A DNA stretch of 64,000 bases from Ruminococcus sp. (lineage in GTDB: Bacteria; Bacillota_A; Clostridia; Oscillospirales; Ruminococcaceae), in NCBI RefSeq assembly GCF_016283395.1, contig NZ_JAEEMU010000047.1, positions 1 to 64,000 of the forward strand. The letters are read 5' to 3'. The notes beneath the pieces were generated by a model, which was not told where the DNA came from, made no database searches, and was given only the letters and a program-made list of their open reading frames with translations. The position numbers were made by a program, and so were the translations under genes. Positions 1-7,721 of the stretch are shown here, in pieces. The number at the start of each line of letters is the position of its first letter. Within the stretch, counting starts at the first letter, position 1.

Positions 1-176
1 GTAATGATGTTGCCGACAGCAATTGCAAGCATTGCGCCTAATATGCCGCTTGTTGCATTAAATCCGTCATTAGCTCTTCCGAATGCTGCAAGCAGAATTA
101 TTCCTGCAACCATGATAACCGCAAGAATAATGAAAAAATAAATCCTCTTCTTTATTGTAATTCTGAAATTCTCCAT
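1..176 (-). CDS. Membrane protein, N-terminal part only (cut by window edge)
   Basis: The first 58 codons of a minus-strand gene run off the left edge. The start ATG at 174-176 has a strong ribosome site (AAGGAGG, 7 bases upstream). The visible residues begin MENFRITIKKR, followed by a hydrophobic helix (IYFFIILAVIMVAGIILLAAF), a short polar loop with an N-G-F pattern, and the start of a second helix. It is the last visible gene of the operon that starts at 955. The family is not recognised and function is unknown. Confidence 0.7.
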   Translation of the reverse strand, partial: MENFRITIKKRIYFFIILAVIMVAGIILLAAFGRANDGFNATSGILGAMLAIAVGNII

Positions 177-196
177 AATGTTCCTCCTTTACAAAT

Positions 197-628
197 TCAC
201 ATTTTTTTGTTGTAATACAGATTTACAAGTACCGTTATCAAAGCACCTGCTGTCATGTCTAAAAAAAGGGTTATGCTTACTGTCTTGCTGAAAAAGCCTG
301 TGATTATTATTGCAAGTCCTGTACACATCAGGGAGATAACTGATGCGGTACGCATTGTCTCTTTGGAGATCTCTTTGTTTCGCTCGTCAGCAGACTTTAT
401 GTATGCTTCTTTCAGTTTCTTCTCATCATGCAGAAGAACAAAACATCTTATCATATAAAATACCGCAAGCAAGTCGCCGCCTACGAGAAGTCCTGTAAGC
501 ATTCCTCTTGAGAAGTCGGGAACGTTCTCGGTGAAGCGACTGAGTAAGAAATATAACATTGTTCCCGAACACGTATACATTGTGCATAACTGAAATCTGA
601 ACTTTATTTTTTTCTTGAATTCTTCCAT
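197..628 (-). CDS. Four-helix integral membrane protein, unknown function
   Basis: The 143 residues have hydrophobic segments at about 14-31, 42-65, 93-113 and 116-136, with a charged cytoplasmic-type stretch at about 70-90 (DEKKLKEAYIKSADERNKE). It lies directly downstream of the XRE regulator (11 bases) and upstream of another membrane protein, all on the minus strand. This layout (XRE regulator plus small membrane proteins) is common in Firmicutes and often linked to envelope stress or transport, but no substrate can be named. The start at 628 has an AAGGAG-type site. Confidence 0.75.
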   Translation of the reverse strand: MEEFKKKIKFRFQLCTMYTCSGTMLYFLLSRFTENVPDFSRGMLTGLLVGGDLLAVFYMIRCFVLLHDEKKLKEAYIKSADERNKEISKETMRTASVISLMCTGLAIIITGFFSKTVSITLFLDMTAGALITVLVNLYYNKKM

Positions 629-639
629 AATAGTTCTCC

Positions 640-846
640 TTATAAGTTTTCATCGCCCTCGAAAATAAACAGTTCCTCGATAGTTACGCCAAAGAACTGC
701 GCCGCCTTGTGAGCAAGTGTAAGAGATGCGTTGTATTTTCCGTTTTCCAGTGATATGATGGTCTGACGCGTAACGCTTAAAGCGTCTGCAAGTTCCTGCT
801 GCGTGACCTTTCGGGCTTTCCGCAGCTCCTGAATTTTATTTTTCAT
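640..846 (-). CDS. XRE-family helix-turn-helix regulator (YgzD/Cro-like)
   Basis: This is a compact DNA-binding protein of 68 residues, made almost entirely of one Cro/CI-type HTH: KIQELRKARKVTQQELADAL, then SVTRQTIISLENGKYNAS and the C-terminal IEELF tail. That is the usual form of small autoregulating XRE repressors. I chose the ATG at 844-846 over an upstream in-frame start at 864 because AAGGAG sits 7 bases before it. The gene overlaps the end of the 39-codon gene at 836-955. It probably represses its own promoter through the palindrome at 972-991. Confidence 0.9.
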   Translation of the reverse strand: MKNKIQELRKARKVTQQELADALSVTRQTIISLENGKYNASLTLAHKAAQFFGVTIEELFIFEGDENL

Positions 847-955
847 TCTCTTTCTCCTTATCATTCTTACTGTAAGTCATAACCACAGCAAGTACAACAC
901 TTACTGCCACCCATGGTAATGCCGCATCAAAAAAAACTTTTATTGCCCCAAACAT
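836..955 (-). CDS. Small (39-residue) single-helix membrane peptide
   Basis: The reading frame starts at ATG 953-955, with GGGAGG 9 bases upstream, and ends inside the start of the XRE gene. The product begins MFGAIKVFFDAALPW, continues with the helix VAVSVVLAVVMTY and ends with a charged tail (KNDKEKENEK). It is the first gene after the promoter at 1005-1033. The ribosome site, promoter position and translational coupling to the regulator support a real gene. The role is unknown; it could be a membrane partner or sensor peptide for the operon. Confidence 0.7.
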   Translation of the reverse strand: MFGAIKVFFDAALPWVAVSVVLAVVMTYSKNDKEKENEK

Positions 956-971
956 AGTATTACCTCCCTTG

Positions 972-991
972 AAGTAAAGTTTACTTTACTT
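972..991. promoter_or_regulatory. Palindromic operator of the XRE operon
   Basis: AAGTAAAG-TTTA-CTTTACTT is a perfect 8-base inverted repeat between the -10 box and the first ribosome site. Two more GTAAAG half-sites lie in the promoter spacer and upstream of the -35. The position just downstream of the transcription start fits repression by the XRE protein encoded in the same operon (inference). Confidence 0.75.
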
Positions 992-1004
992 TCTCTGTAA
1001 TTAT

Positions 1005-1033
1005 AGTATAGCACGCTTTACATTTTTTGTCAA
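1005..1033 (-). promoter_or_regulatory. Sigma-A type promoter of the XRE/membrane-protein operon
   Basis: On the minus strand TTGACA (1028-1033) is separated by exactly 17 bases from TATACT (1005-1010). It leads into the operator at 972-991 and the 39-codon gene at 955. Confidence 0.8.
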
Positions 1034-1064
1034 GTCAGCTTTACATATTTTTATATTTTAACAT

Positions 1065-1098
1065 AAAAAGCCCCCCATATCAATATCGGGGGGCTTTG
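1065..1098 (-). terminator. Rho-independent terminator
   Basis: AAAGCCCCCC (1067-1076) pairs with GGGGGGCTTT (1088-1097) around an 11-base loop, followed on the minus strand by CTTTTTATG. It ends the transcript of the 1179-1565 gene. Confidence 0.8.
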
Positions 1099-1178
1099 TG
1101 ATTATTTCAATGATAATATCTTTCATTGTTTTTACAGCACCGCAGTACACACTTCCGCAGCACATAAAGTTGTGTTTC

Positions 1179-1565
1179 TTAAGCTTTGATCTTTTTGTTC
1201 TTTCTTGAATGTGCATAAGACTTGAAAAGGAAATATGCTATCCAGTCATAAACAAATACTGCAGCCAGACCAACTCCTGCATAAAGAACAAACCATAAAC
1301 CTGCCCATAGCATAATAAGAGCAGCAACTACAAAGAGTCCTAAAGCAAGTGCGCTTACCTCAAAACGTTTTCCGAGGTGGGTGTGGCCATTATCAGCGAC
1401 GAGATCATTCCAGAAACCTGCTGCCTTGACAGTGCAGCCAACAACAACATTGCTCAGGATCAGTATTACATTACAATGTTTTTCGTTCAGCAGAACAATT
1501 GAAATGATAAAGATAATATCCAGAATTGTAGCTAATAAAGCTTCTTTCATAATTTTTTTATTCAT
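1179..1565 (-). CDS. Four-helix membrane protein, unknown function
   Basis: The 128 residues have helices at about 9-26, 32-45, 70-90 and 93-112, and a strongly basic C-terminus (SRKNKKIKA). The start at 1565 has GGGAG 7 bases upstream. A His-rich loop (NGHTHLGKRFE) lies between helices two and three. The family is not recognised. It is transcribed alone, with a -10-like TATAAT at 1762-1767 and its own terminator at 1065-1098. Confidence 0.7.
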   Translation of the reverse strand: MNKKIMKEALLATILDIIFIISIVLLNEKHCNVILILSNVVVGCTVKAAGFWNDLVADNGHTHLGKRFEVSALALGLFVVAALIMLWAGLWFVLYAGVGLAAVFVYDWIAYFLFKSYAHSRKNKKIKA

Positions 1566-1868
1566 ACGCTCACTCCCTAAAATAAATCATCTCCAAAATG
1601 TTTCAATATGATGCAAGCATCATCCCCTACACTGAAACACCTAATAAAAAACTTTTTCACCTCCGTTTTATAATTTTTTGTCCATCTCTCTTGAATGTTT
1701 GTGCGTAAAAGTACAACTAAAATCAAACCCGAAAAAAAGATTGAAATAAGCTGTTATAATCATTATACACTATAAATATGAACATTTAAAGGCTATTTTG
1801 TTATTTTGATAGTGACATTTGTCACTAAATTACTAACTACCATGCTATCGAAATACTTTTTCATAAAA
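1566..1868. other. 303-base intergenic region with one inverted-repeat site
   Basis: There is no gene here. On the minus strand it carries a TATAAT box (1762-1767). About 55 bases further upstream is AGTGACATTTGTCACT (1811-1826), the same core found in two copies at 2453-2486. The rest is AT-rich without recognisable features. Confidence 0.6.
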
Positions 1869-2363
1869 TCAAATATGTTTTTCTTGTCTAGCTTTTCTGT
1901 TGCGCACCCACTTGACTATGTAGAGTATCTGCCAGAAAATGCAGAACGGAAAAACAGGAATAACACAGAATACAAATCCCATTATAACAAATGCACTGTA
2001 GAAGCCTTCCCAGCCGTATGACGTTGTGAAGAAAGTGAAACCAAACTTGCTGCAATAAAGGCTGTACAATAACAAAAGCACGTATGGTATATATGATACT
2101 ATGAACGATATGGTGTATTTTCTGGAGATAGGCTGCAAGCCTGTGACTTTGCGCTTTTTGATATGTTGTGAAATTGCAAGAGTTATAAGTCCGAATACAG
2201 AGAGTACCAGGACAACACCGAAAAACGAAGTATAGCCAAGTCCGAGGTAATCCCACAGCGGTGAACGCAATCTGTCATCGGCGGCGATGCATATACAGTT
2301 GGCAAGATATACGCCTATACCACCGAAGCATATCCTCTTGAAAATCTGACCATTTTTTGTCAT
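1869..2363 (-). CDS. Four-helix membrane protein, unknown function
   Basis: The 164 residues have hydrophobic segments near 14-30, 42-63, 86-106 and 124-152, rich in aromatic residues and Cys, and a basic tail (RNRKARQEKH). An overlapping frame of 122 codons at 1888-2256 is a shadow. The start at 2363 is preceded by AAGGAG. The promoter region holds a TATAAT (2422-2427) with a poor -35 and two direct operator-like repeats, so an activator probably drives it. Function is unknown. Confidence 0.65.
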   Translation of the reverse strand: MTKNGQIFKRICFGGIGVYLANCICIAADDRLRSPLWDYLGLGYTSFFGVVLVLSVFGLITLAISQHIKKRKVTGLQPISRKYTISFIVSYIPYVLLLLYSLYCSKFGFTFFTTSYGWEGFYSAFVIMGFVFCVIPVFPFCIFWQILYIVKWVRNRKARQEKHI

Positions 2364-2452
2364 AAGATCATCTCCTTAAAAATCATTACGCAATATCTTT
2401 TTTCTCTCCTTTGTTAATATGATTATACTGCATAAAACGAAGTTTTGGAAGA

Positions 2453-2486
2453 TGTCATCCGTCACTTTCTCAGTGACATTCGTCAC
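2453..2486. promoter_or_regulatory. Pair of direct repeats upstream of a weak promoter (LytTR-like spacing)
   Basis: TGTCATCCGTCAC (2453-2465) and TGACATTCGTCAC (2474-2486) match at 10 of 13 bases or better and are offset by 21 bases, two helical turns. They sit just upstream of the 1869-2363 promoter, whose -35 is poor. The layout resembles binding sites of LytTR-type activators. No such regulator gene is in the window, so the identity is inference. Confidence 0.45.
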
Positions 2487-2559
2487 TAAAAAGTGGTTAG
2501 TTTTTAGTGATTAGTTGTTAGTTTGTAAGGGACGATGACTCCCTACAACGGACTAAAGG

Positions 2560-2597
2560 AAAAAACGAACAAGCCCCAAGGCTTTGCCTCGGGGCTG
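2560..2597 (-). terminator. Terminator of malQ
   Basis: GCCCCAAGGC...GCCTCGGGGC forms a stem with one mismatch at 2573-2595, followed on the minus strand by TTGTTCGTTTTTTCC. A near copy closes the cohesin-dockerin operon at 30681-30704. Confidence 0.8.
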
Positions 2598-2632
2598 AAC
2601 TATATCAGTATTATCTTTAACGTCGTCCACTT

Positions 2633-4105
2633 TTATCTGTTATAAATTCGATTGAGTTTGCGGATCTTTTTCGCAAGCTCAGGCGTGAAGTCCGACTTGC
2701 TTGTGCGGAACTGCCAGTTGCCGCCGAGAGTAGATGGCGTATTCATTCTGCCCTCTTTAGGACTGTCAAGAAAATCCTGAATCTGTGCAGCAGCGACCTC
2801 CGCAACACTTCCCCATGCAGCGCGTATAACTGCCGCAGGTATCTCCTTTTTCTTCTTGACGCAGAGATACTGCTTAGCAAATTTCAGCGACTTCTTATCA
2901 AGCGTATCCACCCAGCCGATGAGAGTCTCGTTATCGTGAGTGCCCGTATACGCGAAATAATTGGTACTGCTGTAATTATGGGGCAGATACTCGTTATCTC
3001 CGCCGCTGAATCCGAACTGCAACACTTTCATACCGGGGTAGCCGCATTTATCCAGCATCTCTCTTACCTCGGGAGTAATAAATCCCAAGTCCTCAGCAAT
3101 GATATTCAGCTTGCCCAGCTTTTCCTCAGCAAGTCTGAAAAGCTCGTAATTCGGACCTTTTTCCCACTCGCCAATAGTAGCGTCCTCGTTGCCGAAGGGT
3201 ATGCTGTAATAGCTCTCAAAGCCGCGGAAATGGTCTATCCTCACGATATCGTAAAGCTCGGAAGCCGCCTTGATACGGTCTATCCACCATTCATAACCCG
3301 TCTTTTTATGGTAGTCCCAGTTGTAAAGCGGATTTCCCCAAAGCTGACCAAGGGGCGAGAAATCATCTGGCGGACAGCCTGCAACAGCTACGGGACGACG
3401 CTTTCTGTCAAACTGGAAAAGCTTAGGTGAAGCCCACGCCTCAACGCTGTCCAGAGCGCAGTATATAGGGATATCACCGATTATCTCGATACCGTTCGTA
3501 TTTGCATATTTTTTCAGCTCGCTCCACTGTCTGTTGAACTCATACTGTATAAACTTATAAAAGGAGATATCCTTTTTCAGTTCCTTTTTTGCAGCTGCAA
3601 CAGCCTTGGGCTTATGCATGGAGATATCGCTGTCCCACTCATACCACGGCTTGCCGTCATAGCGGAATTTCAAAGCCATGAACAGTGCATATTCATCGAG
3701 CCATTTCTTGTTGGCATCGCAGAATTCCTTATATCCCTGTGCTTTTGCAGGCTTGAACCTGTTGAACGCTATCCTCAGCACATCATAGCAATGGTCGTAC
3801 AAAAGGCTGTAATCCACCTTTTCAGGGTCACTTCCCCACTCAAAGGAAGCAAACTCGTGATGCTCAAGAAGTCCGTCACACTCAAGCACTTCAAAGTCTA
3901 TGAAGTATGGATTGCCTGCCTTTACCGAAAAAGACTGGTACGGCGAGTCGCCGTAGCTTGTAGGTGAAAGGGGCAGTATCTGCCAGCATTTGACTTCGGC
4001 AGACTTCAGAAAATCCACAAATGCAAAGGCAGCCTTTCCCATTTTACCTATACCGTAGTCCGACGGCAGACTTGATATATGCATAAGTATACAGCTTTTT
4101 CTCAT
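2633..4105 (-). CDS. malQ: 4-alpha-glucanotransferase (amylomaltase, GH77)
   Basis: Amylomaltase transfers alpha-1,4-glucan segments between maltooligosaccharides in the cytoplasm and serves glycogen and maltodextrin metabolism. The 490 residues match the usual length. The order of motifs is typical: LPSDYGIGKMG and SFSAGNPYF-like substrate region at the N-terminus, PIYCALDSVEAW, the nucleophile motif VRIDHFRGFESYY, the acid/base motif IAEDLGFIT and the transition-state motif TGTHDNETLIGW. The gene is monocistronic, with its own terminator and a divergent membrane-protein gene on the other side. Confidence is high. Confidence 0.97.
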   Translation of the reverse strand: MRKSCILMHISSLPSDYGIGKMGKAAFAFVDFLKSAEVKCWQILPLSPTSYGDSPYQSFSVKAGNPYFIDFEVLECDGLLEHHEFASFEWGSDPEKVDYSLLYDHCYDVLRIAFNRFKPAKAQGYKEFCDANKKWLDEYALFMALKFRYDGKPWYEWDSDISMHKPKAVAAAKKELKKDISFYKFIQYEFNRQWSELKKYANTNGIEIIGDIPIYCALDSVEAWASPKLFQFDRKRRPVAVAGCPPDDFSPLGQLWGNPLYNWDYHKKTGYEWWIDRIKAASELYDIVRIDHFRGFESYYSIPFGNEDATIGEWEKGPNYELFRLAEEKLGKLNIIAEDLGFITPEVREMLDKCGYPGMKVLQFGFSGGDNEYLPHNYSSTNYFAYTGTHDNETLIGWVDTLDKKSLKFAKQYLCVKKKKEIPAAVIRAAWGSVAEVAAAQIQDFLDSPKEGRMNTPSTLGGNWQFRTSKSDFTPELAKKIRKLNRIYNR

Positions 4106-4176
4106 ATTTATTCAACTCTCTTTCTGTATAAAGCCCTGCAAAAACGCCATACTAAAACCAAAAGGAGTTGATAGGT

Positions 4177-4593
4177 ATGAAGCTTTCACAGCTGTTATTT
4201 TCATTTCTTATGGGCTATTTCTGCTACAGTCTTATAGAAATAGTCATGCGCGGCTACACTCACTGGACAATGTCGCTGACGGGCGGCACCGTACTTACGA
4301 TACTCTATGCAATAAACAGCCGCCGCACTATGACGCTCATACGCAGCTGTATAATCGGTACGGTCATGATAACCGCCATAGAGCTTACCGTAGGGATATT
4401 CGACAATGTTATTATGCACTGGAACGTATGGGATTACTCGGATATGCCCTTTAATTTTCTCGGACAGATATGCATCCCCTTTTCACTTTTCTGGTTCATA
4501 CTGTGTATCCCTGCAAACAGGCTATGCAAACGCATAAGCCGTCAGTTCGGTAACAAAAAGGCTGTTCCGATAGCCTCAGAACAGCCCATGTGA
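4177..4593 (+). CDS. Putative ABC-type IV membrane protein (CmpB/YpjF-like family)
   Basis: The 138 residues carry four membrane segments. The sequence includes SLIEIVMRGYTHWTMSLTGG and the WNVWDYSDMPFNFLGQICIPF stretch, split here by a charged turn, which resembles the putative ABC-transporter type IV family (PF06541) common in Clostridia. The start at ATG 4177 is preferred over the in-frame TTG at 4168 because AAGGAG lies 9 bases upstream. Its stop codon abuts the convergent stop of the next gene with no spacer. Substrate and partner are unknown. Confidence 0.8.
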   Translation: MKLSQLLFSFLMGYFCYSLIEIVMRGYTHWTMSLTGGTVLTILYAINSRRTMTLIRSCIIGTVMITAIELTVGIFDNVIMHWNVWDYSDMPFNFLGQICIPFSLFWFILCIPANRLCKRISRQFGNKKAVPIASEQPM

Positions 4594-5028
4594 TCAATAG
4601 TTCTTATTAGAATCAGCATCAAAGAAATTGCTGCTGCTTTCTGTATAGTAGTCGTTGGGTTCAAGCGACATGAAATCGTCATCATCAATATCAGGAAGTC
4701 TTGCACCGCATCGGCCACAGAACTGAAAACGTTCATTGACTTCGGCATCACACTTAGGACATATCTTATATCCTCTGATACCGTTAAGCTCATATCTCAT
4801 CTTCTTGATCCTTCTGCGTCTTGTATCTATATCATCGCAAAGAACTTTAAGAGCTGCCTGATCTTCGCCCTGATTTTTATAGTACTTTTTACCGATATCA
4901 GTAAAGATCTCAACTATACGCTCTTCCTCATAAAGGATCTTTCTTTTGAGGTTGCTTGCTTCTGAGATATTTTTAGCCTTTTCAGATACACCCCTGCTTG
5001 CATCATTAAATTTATCGAGAATTCCCAT
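4594..5028 (-). CDS. Coiled-coil protein with C-terminal zinc ribbon
   Basis: The 144 residues fall into three parts. The N-terminal 90 form charged helices (SEKAKNISEASNLKRKI, then DIDTRRRRIKKMRYELNG). A double zinc ribbon follows at about 95-116 (CPKCDAEVN, CGRCGARLP). The tail is acidic and Ser/Asn-rich. There is no signal peptide or membrane helix, so it is probably cytoplasmic. Such zinc-ribbon/helix proteins are common and uncharacterised in Clostridia. It is convergent and abutting with the gene at 4177-4593. Confidence 0.75.
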   Translation of the reverse strand: MGILDKFNDASRGVSEKAKNISEASNLKRKILYEEERIVEIFTDIGKKYYKNQGEDQAALKVLCDDIDTRRRRIKKMRYELNGIRGYKICPKCDAEVNERFQFCGRCGARLPDIDDDDFMSLEPNDYYTESSSNFFDADSNKNY

Positions 5029-5152
5029 CTTAAATCACTCCTGTTCAATATTTTCTCGTTAAATATTGCATTTTTATTATACAACAACAACAGGAATTAT
5101 GTCAAGTGTTTTCATAATAAATTTAAGTGCAGCCTTGCTTTTTGTGCAATAC

Positions 5153-5587
5153 TCACATTTCAGCTATATCATTTTCGGTAAGCTGAATAATACCAGCTTT
5201 GTTAAGTGCTTCTGAAGCCTGAGCATTGTCATCAACACGGATAACGAAGGATACAGCCCTGTCCGAAGTACCGAGGAACGAGTACATATATTCAACATTA
5301 ACATTATCCTGACCGAGCACATCCAGCACACGGCTGAGCTGTCCGGGAGAATCAGGTATGGATATTGCCAGCACCTCTGTTACATTTACTGCGTATGAAG
5401 CCGCTCTAAGAATATCCACTGTCTTTTCCGTATCATTGGCGATGAGTCTGATTATGCCGAAATCAGCGGTATCAGCAAGGCTGAGAGCTCTGAGATTTAT
5501 ACCGCTCTCCTTGATTATCCTCATGGCACCGGCTGCCTGATTAGGCTTATTATCTACAAAAACCGAGATCTGTCTTACATTTGACAT
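5153..5587 (-). CDS. Tandem ACT-domain protein
   Basis: The 144 residues make two ACT folds: QISVFVDNKPNQAAG...GINLRALSLAD at about 1-65 and VLAISIPDSPGQLSRVLDVL...NVEYMYSF at about 68-140. ACT domains bind amino acids. Proteins of this type commonly sit beside paaK and ior genes in Clostridia and are thought to sense aromatic amino acids (context inference). I chose ATG 5587 because AGGAGG lies 8 bases upstream. It is the likely last gene of the ior-paaK unit. Confidence 0.88.
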   Translation of the reverse strand: MSNVRQISVFVDNKPNQAAGAMRIIKESGINLRALSLADTADFGIIRLIANDTEKTVDILRAASYAVNVTEVLAISIPDSPGQLSRVLDVLGQDNVNVEYMYSFLGTSDRAVSFVIRVDDNAQASEALNKAGIIQLTENDIAEM

Positions 5588-5639
5588 ATGATCTCCCTCC
5601 TTTGTGGTCAATATTTTTCTGCATCAGCAAGAGGAAGGA

Positions 5640-5864
5640 TCAGTTCTTAGGAAGATCCTCATACATTACGAGTACAGAATACTCGTCGATATACTCGTTT
5701 ACATGAGTCTGTGCATCGTGGCAGAGCCCTGCTGCGGAACTGAACTTTATATCTATTACCTTAACTGTAGAGATAAACTGATTAAGCTCATTCTCAAAAG
5801 CAGCGAAACGCTGATACTTCTCCTGCTCAGGCATATAATTTGTGGAAAAAATTTTGATTTTCAT
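5640..5864 (-). CDS. Small Cse60-like protein
   Basis: The 74 residues have the pattern of the small Cse60 sporulation family: an N-terminal MKIKIFST strand, the conserved KVIDIKFSSA block and a final YSVLVMYED strand. It is soluble and acidic with no membrane segment. It lies between paaK and the ACT gene on the same strand with short gaps and a good AAGGAGG site. The Cse60 assignment is by motif only. A sporulation role is not implied, since the family also occurs in non-sporulating Ruminococcus. Confidence 0.65.
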   Translation of the reverse strand: MKIKIFSTNYMPEQEKYQRFAAFENELNQFISTVKVIDIKFSSAAGLCHDAQTHVNEYIDEYSVLVMYEDLPKN

Positions 5865-5931
5865 AAATGAAACCTCCTTAAAATAAATGGAAATTTATAT
5901 CACAGGAGCTCAATACTCCTGCTCAAAACAA

Positions 5932-7239
5932 TCAATCATGAAGCTTGCGCTTATCAATAACTCTTACAGCCTTGCCTTCACTTCTTGTGATAGACTTAGG
6001 TGAAACGAGATGTACCTTAGGATTGATACCCAGCATTGTCTTAATGGCAACAGCCAGATCGCGCTCCTGCTTCTGCATATCCTTAACCTTATCTGAGAAC
6101 TGATCGGGATTCATCTCTACGCTGATATCGAGAGTATCTGTATTGTTTACACGGTCTACTTCGATGAGGTAGTTAGGTGAATAGCCCTGTTCAATGAGAA
6201 CTGTTTCTATCTGTGACGGGAATACATTTACTCCGCGGATTATCATCATATCATCGCTTCTGCCCATAGGCTTAGCCATTTTTATGAGAGTACGTCCGCA
6301 TGAGCACTTCTTTCTGCTGAGCTTGCAGAGGTCGCGTGTACGGTAACGAAGAAGCGGGAATGCTTCCTTTGTTATGCTTGTGAATACAAGCTCACCGACC
6401 TCACCCTCAGGGAGCACCTCTCCCGTTTCGGGATCAATTATCTCAGGGATAAAGTTGTCCTCATTGATGTGCATACCTGTCTGCTCTGAACATTCAAATG
6501 CAACACCGGGACCGCTTGACTCTGTAAGTCCGTAGATATCGAAAGCCTTTATACCCAGTGACTTTTCGATGCTGCGGCGCATTTCCTCAGTCCACGGCTC
6601 TGCACCGAAGATACCTGCCTTGAGCTTGATATCATCAGGAGTAAGTCCCATATCGTGAAGTGCTTCACCGAGATAAGCCGCATAAGAAGGTGTACAGCAA
6701 AGTATCGTAGCACCGAGATCCTGCATGAACTGCAACTGTCTCTCAGTATTTCCCGAACTCATAGGAAGAGTAAGAGAACCAACCTTGTGTGAACCGCCGT
6801 GAAGTCCCATACCGCCTGTGAACAGTCCATAGCCGTAAGCTACCTGTACCACGTCCTCGTTTGTGCCGCCTGCTGCTGTAATAGCTCTCGCACAGCACTC
6901 GTCCCACATATCCACATCGTTCTGAGTGTAGAAAGCAACTACTCTCTTACCTGTAGTACCGCTTGTGGAATGTATCCTTACACAGTCGCTGAGCGGCTTT
7001 GCAAGGAGTCCGTAAGGATATGCCTCTCTGAGGTCTGCCTTGCTGAGGAACGGCAGCTTGTGAAGATCCTCAGTTCCCTTGATGTCCTCAGGCTTTACGC
7101 CCTTTTCGTCCATAAGATCACGGTAATACTTAACGTTTTCATAAACGTGCTTTACCTGTGCAACAAGTCGCTCGTCCTGAAGTTTCTTCATATCTTCCAG
7201 CGATGCACATTCGATCTCTTTGTTCCAATATTTTTCCAT
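5932..7239 (-). CDS. paaK: Phenylacetate-CoA ligase (AMP-dependent)
   Basis: The enzyme activates phenylacetate, or a related arylacetate, to its CoA thioester with ATP. The 435 residues match the family. Visible motifs are the P-loop STSGTTGKRVVAFYT (about 90-105), the adenylation motif DIYGLTES, FTSITKEAFPLLRYRTRDL, and the C-terminal MMIIRGVNVFPSQIE with the catalytic Lys region near the end. It lies in a unit with iorB, iorA and an ACT protein. Together these can convert arylacetates to arylpyruvates or the reverse. Rumen bacteria are known to make phenylalanine from phenylacetate by reductive carboxylation. Confidence 0.95.
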   Translation of the reverse strand: MEKYWNKEIECASLEDMKKLQDERLVAQVKHVYENVKYYRDLMDEKGVKPEDIKGTEDLHKLPFLSKADLREAYPYGLLAKPLSDCVRIHSTSGTTGKRVVAFYTQNDVDMWDECCARAITAAGGTNEDVVQVAYGYGLFTGGMGLHGGSHKVGSLTLPMSSGNTERQLQFMQDLGATILCCTPSYAAYLGEALHDMGLTPDDIKLKAGIFGAEPWTEEMRRSIEKSLGIKAFDIYGLTESSGPGVAFECSEQTGMHINEDNFIPEIIDPETGEVLPEGEVGELVFTSITKEAFPLLRYRTRDLCKLSRKKCSCGRTLIKMAKPMGRSDDMMIIRGVNVFPSQIETVLIEQGYSPNYLIEVDRVNNTDTLDISVEMNPDQFSDKVKDMQKQERDLAVAIKTMLGINPKVHLVSPKSITRSEGKAVRVIDKRKLHD

Positions 7240-7284
7240 TGGACTTCTACTCCTTATTTTTGGATTTATTCTGTAACATAAATT

Positions 7285-7325
7285 ATGTACAAGTGGTTAG
7301 TGATTAGTAATTAGTGATTAGTTTT
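7285..7325. repeat. Tandem TTAGT/GATTAG intergenic repeat
   Basis: Five imperfect copies of TTAGTGAT or TTAGTAAT lie between paaK and the four-helix-bundle gene. Related runs occur at 2503-2528, 7684-7715 and 13011-13080. The copies on the two sides of the 7311-7676 gene face each other. Confidence 0.6.
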
Positions 7326-7676
7326 TGAATTCAGCTTAACAATGATCGAATTTATCATTTCCCCTATCTCGTCGCACAATTTCAACGACTTTTCAGCTGA
7401 TCGCGATGAAAAGTATCCAAGTTCAATGCAGATCAGTATCTGGGTTTCAAGCTCAAATTTTGAACCTCTTGCAATCGAAAGGAAATGCACAAATTCTTTT
7501 GCAGTATTTCTGCCCTGACCTTCAGCAATATTTGAAGGTATGGAAACTACTGCCCGTCTCATCTGAGAATCAAGCGCAAATAATTCTTTCTTTGGCAAAG
7601 TCTCAAGAAGCGCGTAAACAGCCTTAACTAATTGCATTGACTTCTGCCATACTATAAGTTCACGATAGCTATTCAT
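7311..7676 (-). CDS. Four-helix-bundle protein (S23/IVS-encoded family)
   Basis: The 121 residues carry the hallmark motifs of the family: YRELIVWQKSMQLVKAVY, SQMRRAVVSIPSNIAEGQGR, FLSIARGSKFELETQI and EIGEMINSIIVKL. Such proteins were first found in intervening sequences of 23S rRNA genes and also occur as free-standing genes of unknown function. Here it interrupts the iorB-paaK unit and is flanked on both sides by TTAGT-type repeats, which suggests it arrived as a small mobile cassette (inference). The coding frame is intact. Confidence 0.9.
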   Translation of the reverse strand: MNSYRELIVWQKSMQLVKAVYALLETLPKKELFALDSQMRRAVVSIPSNIAEGQGRNTAKEFVHFLSIARGSKFELETQILICIELGYFSSRSAEKSLKLCDEIGEMINSIIVKLNSKTNH

Positions 7677-7721
7677 ACGTTCTCCTTATTAACTAAGCAC
7701 TAATCACTATAAACTAATAAC

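Noticed and set aside
1888..2256. 122-codon frame overlapping the 164-codon membrane protein
   Set aside because: It lacks a ribosome site and reads as out-of-frame hydrophobic sequence.
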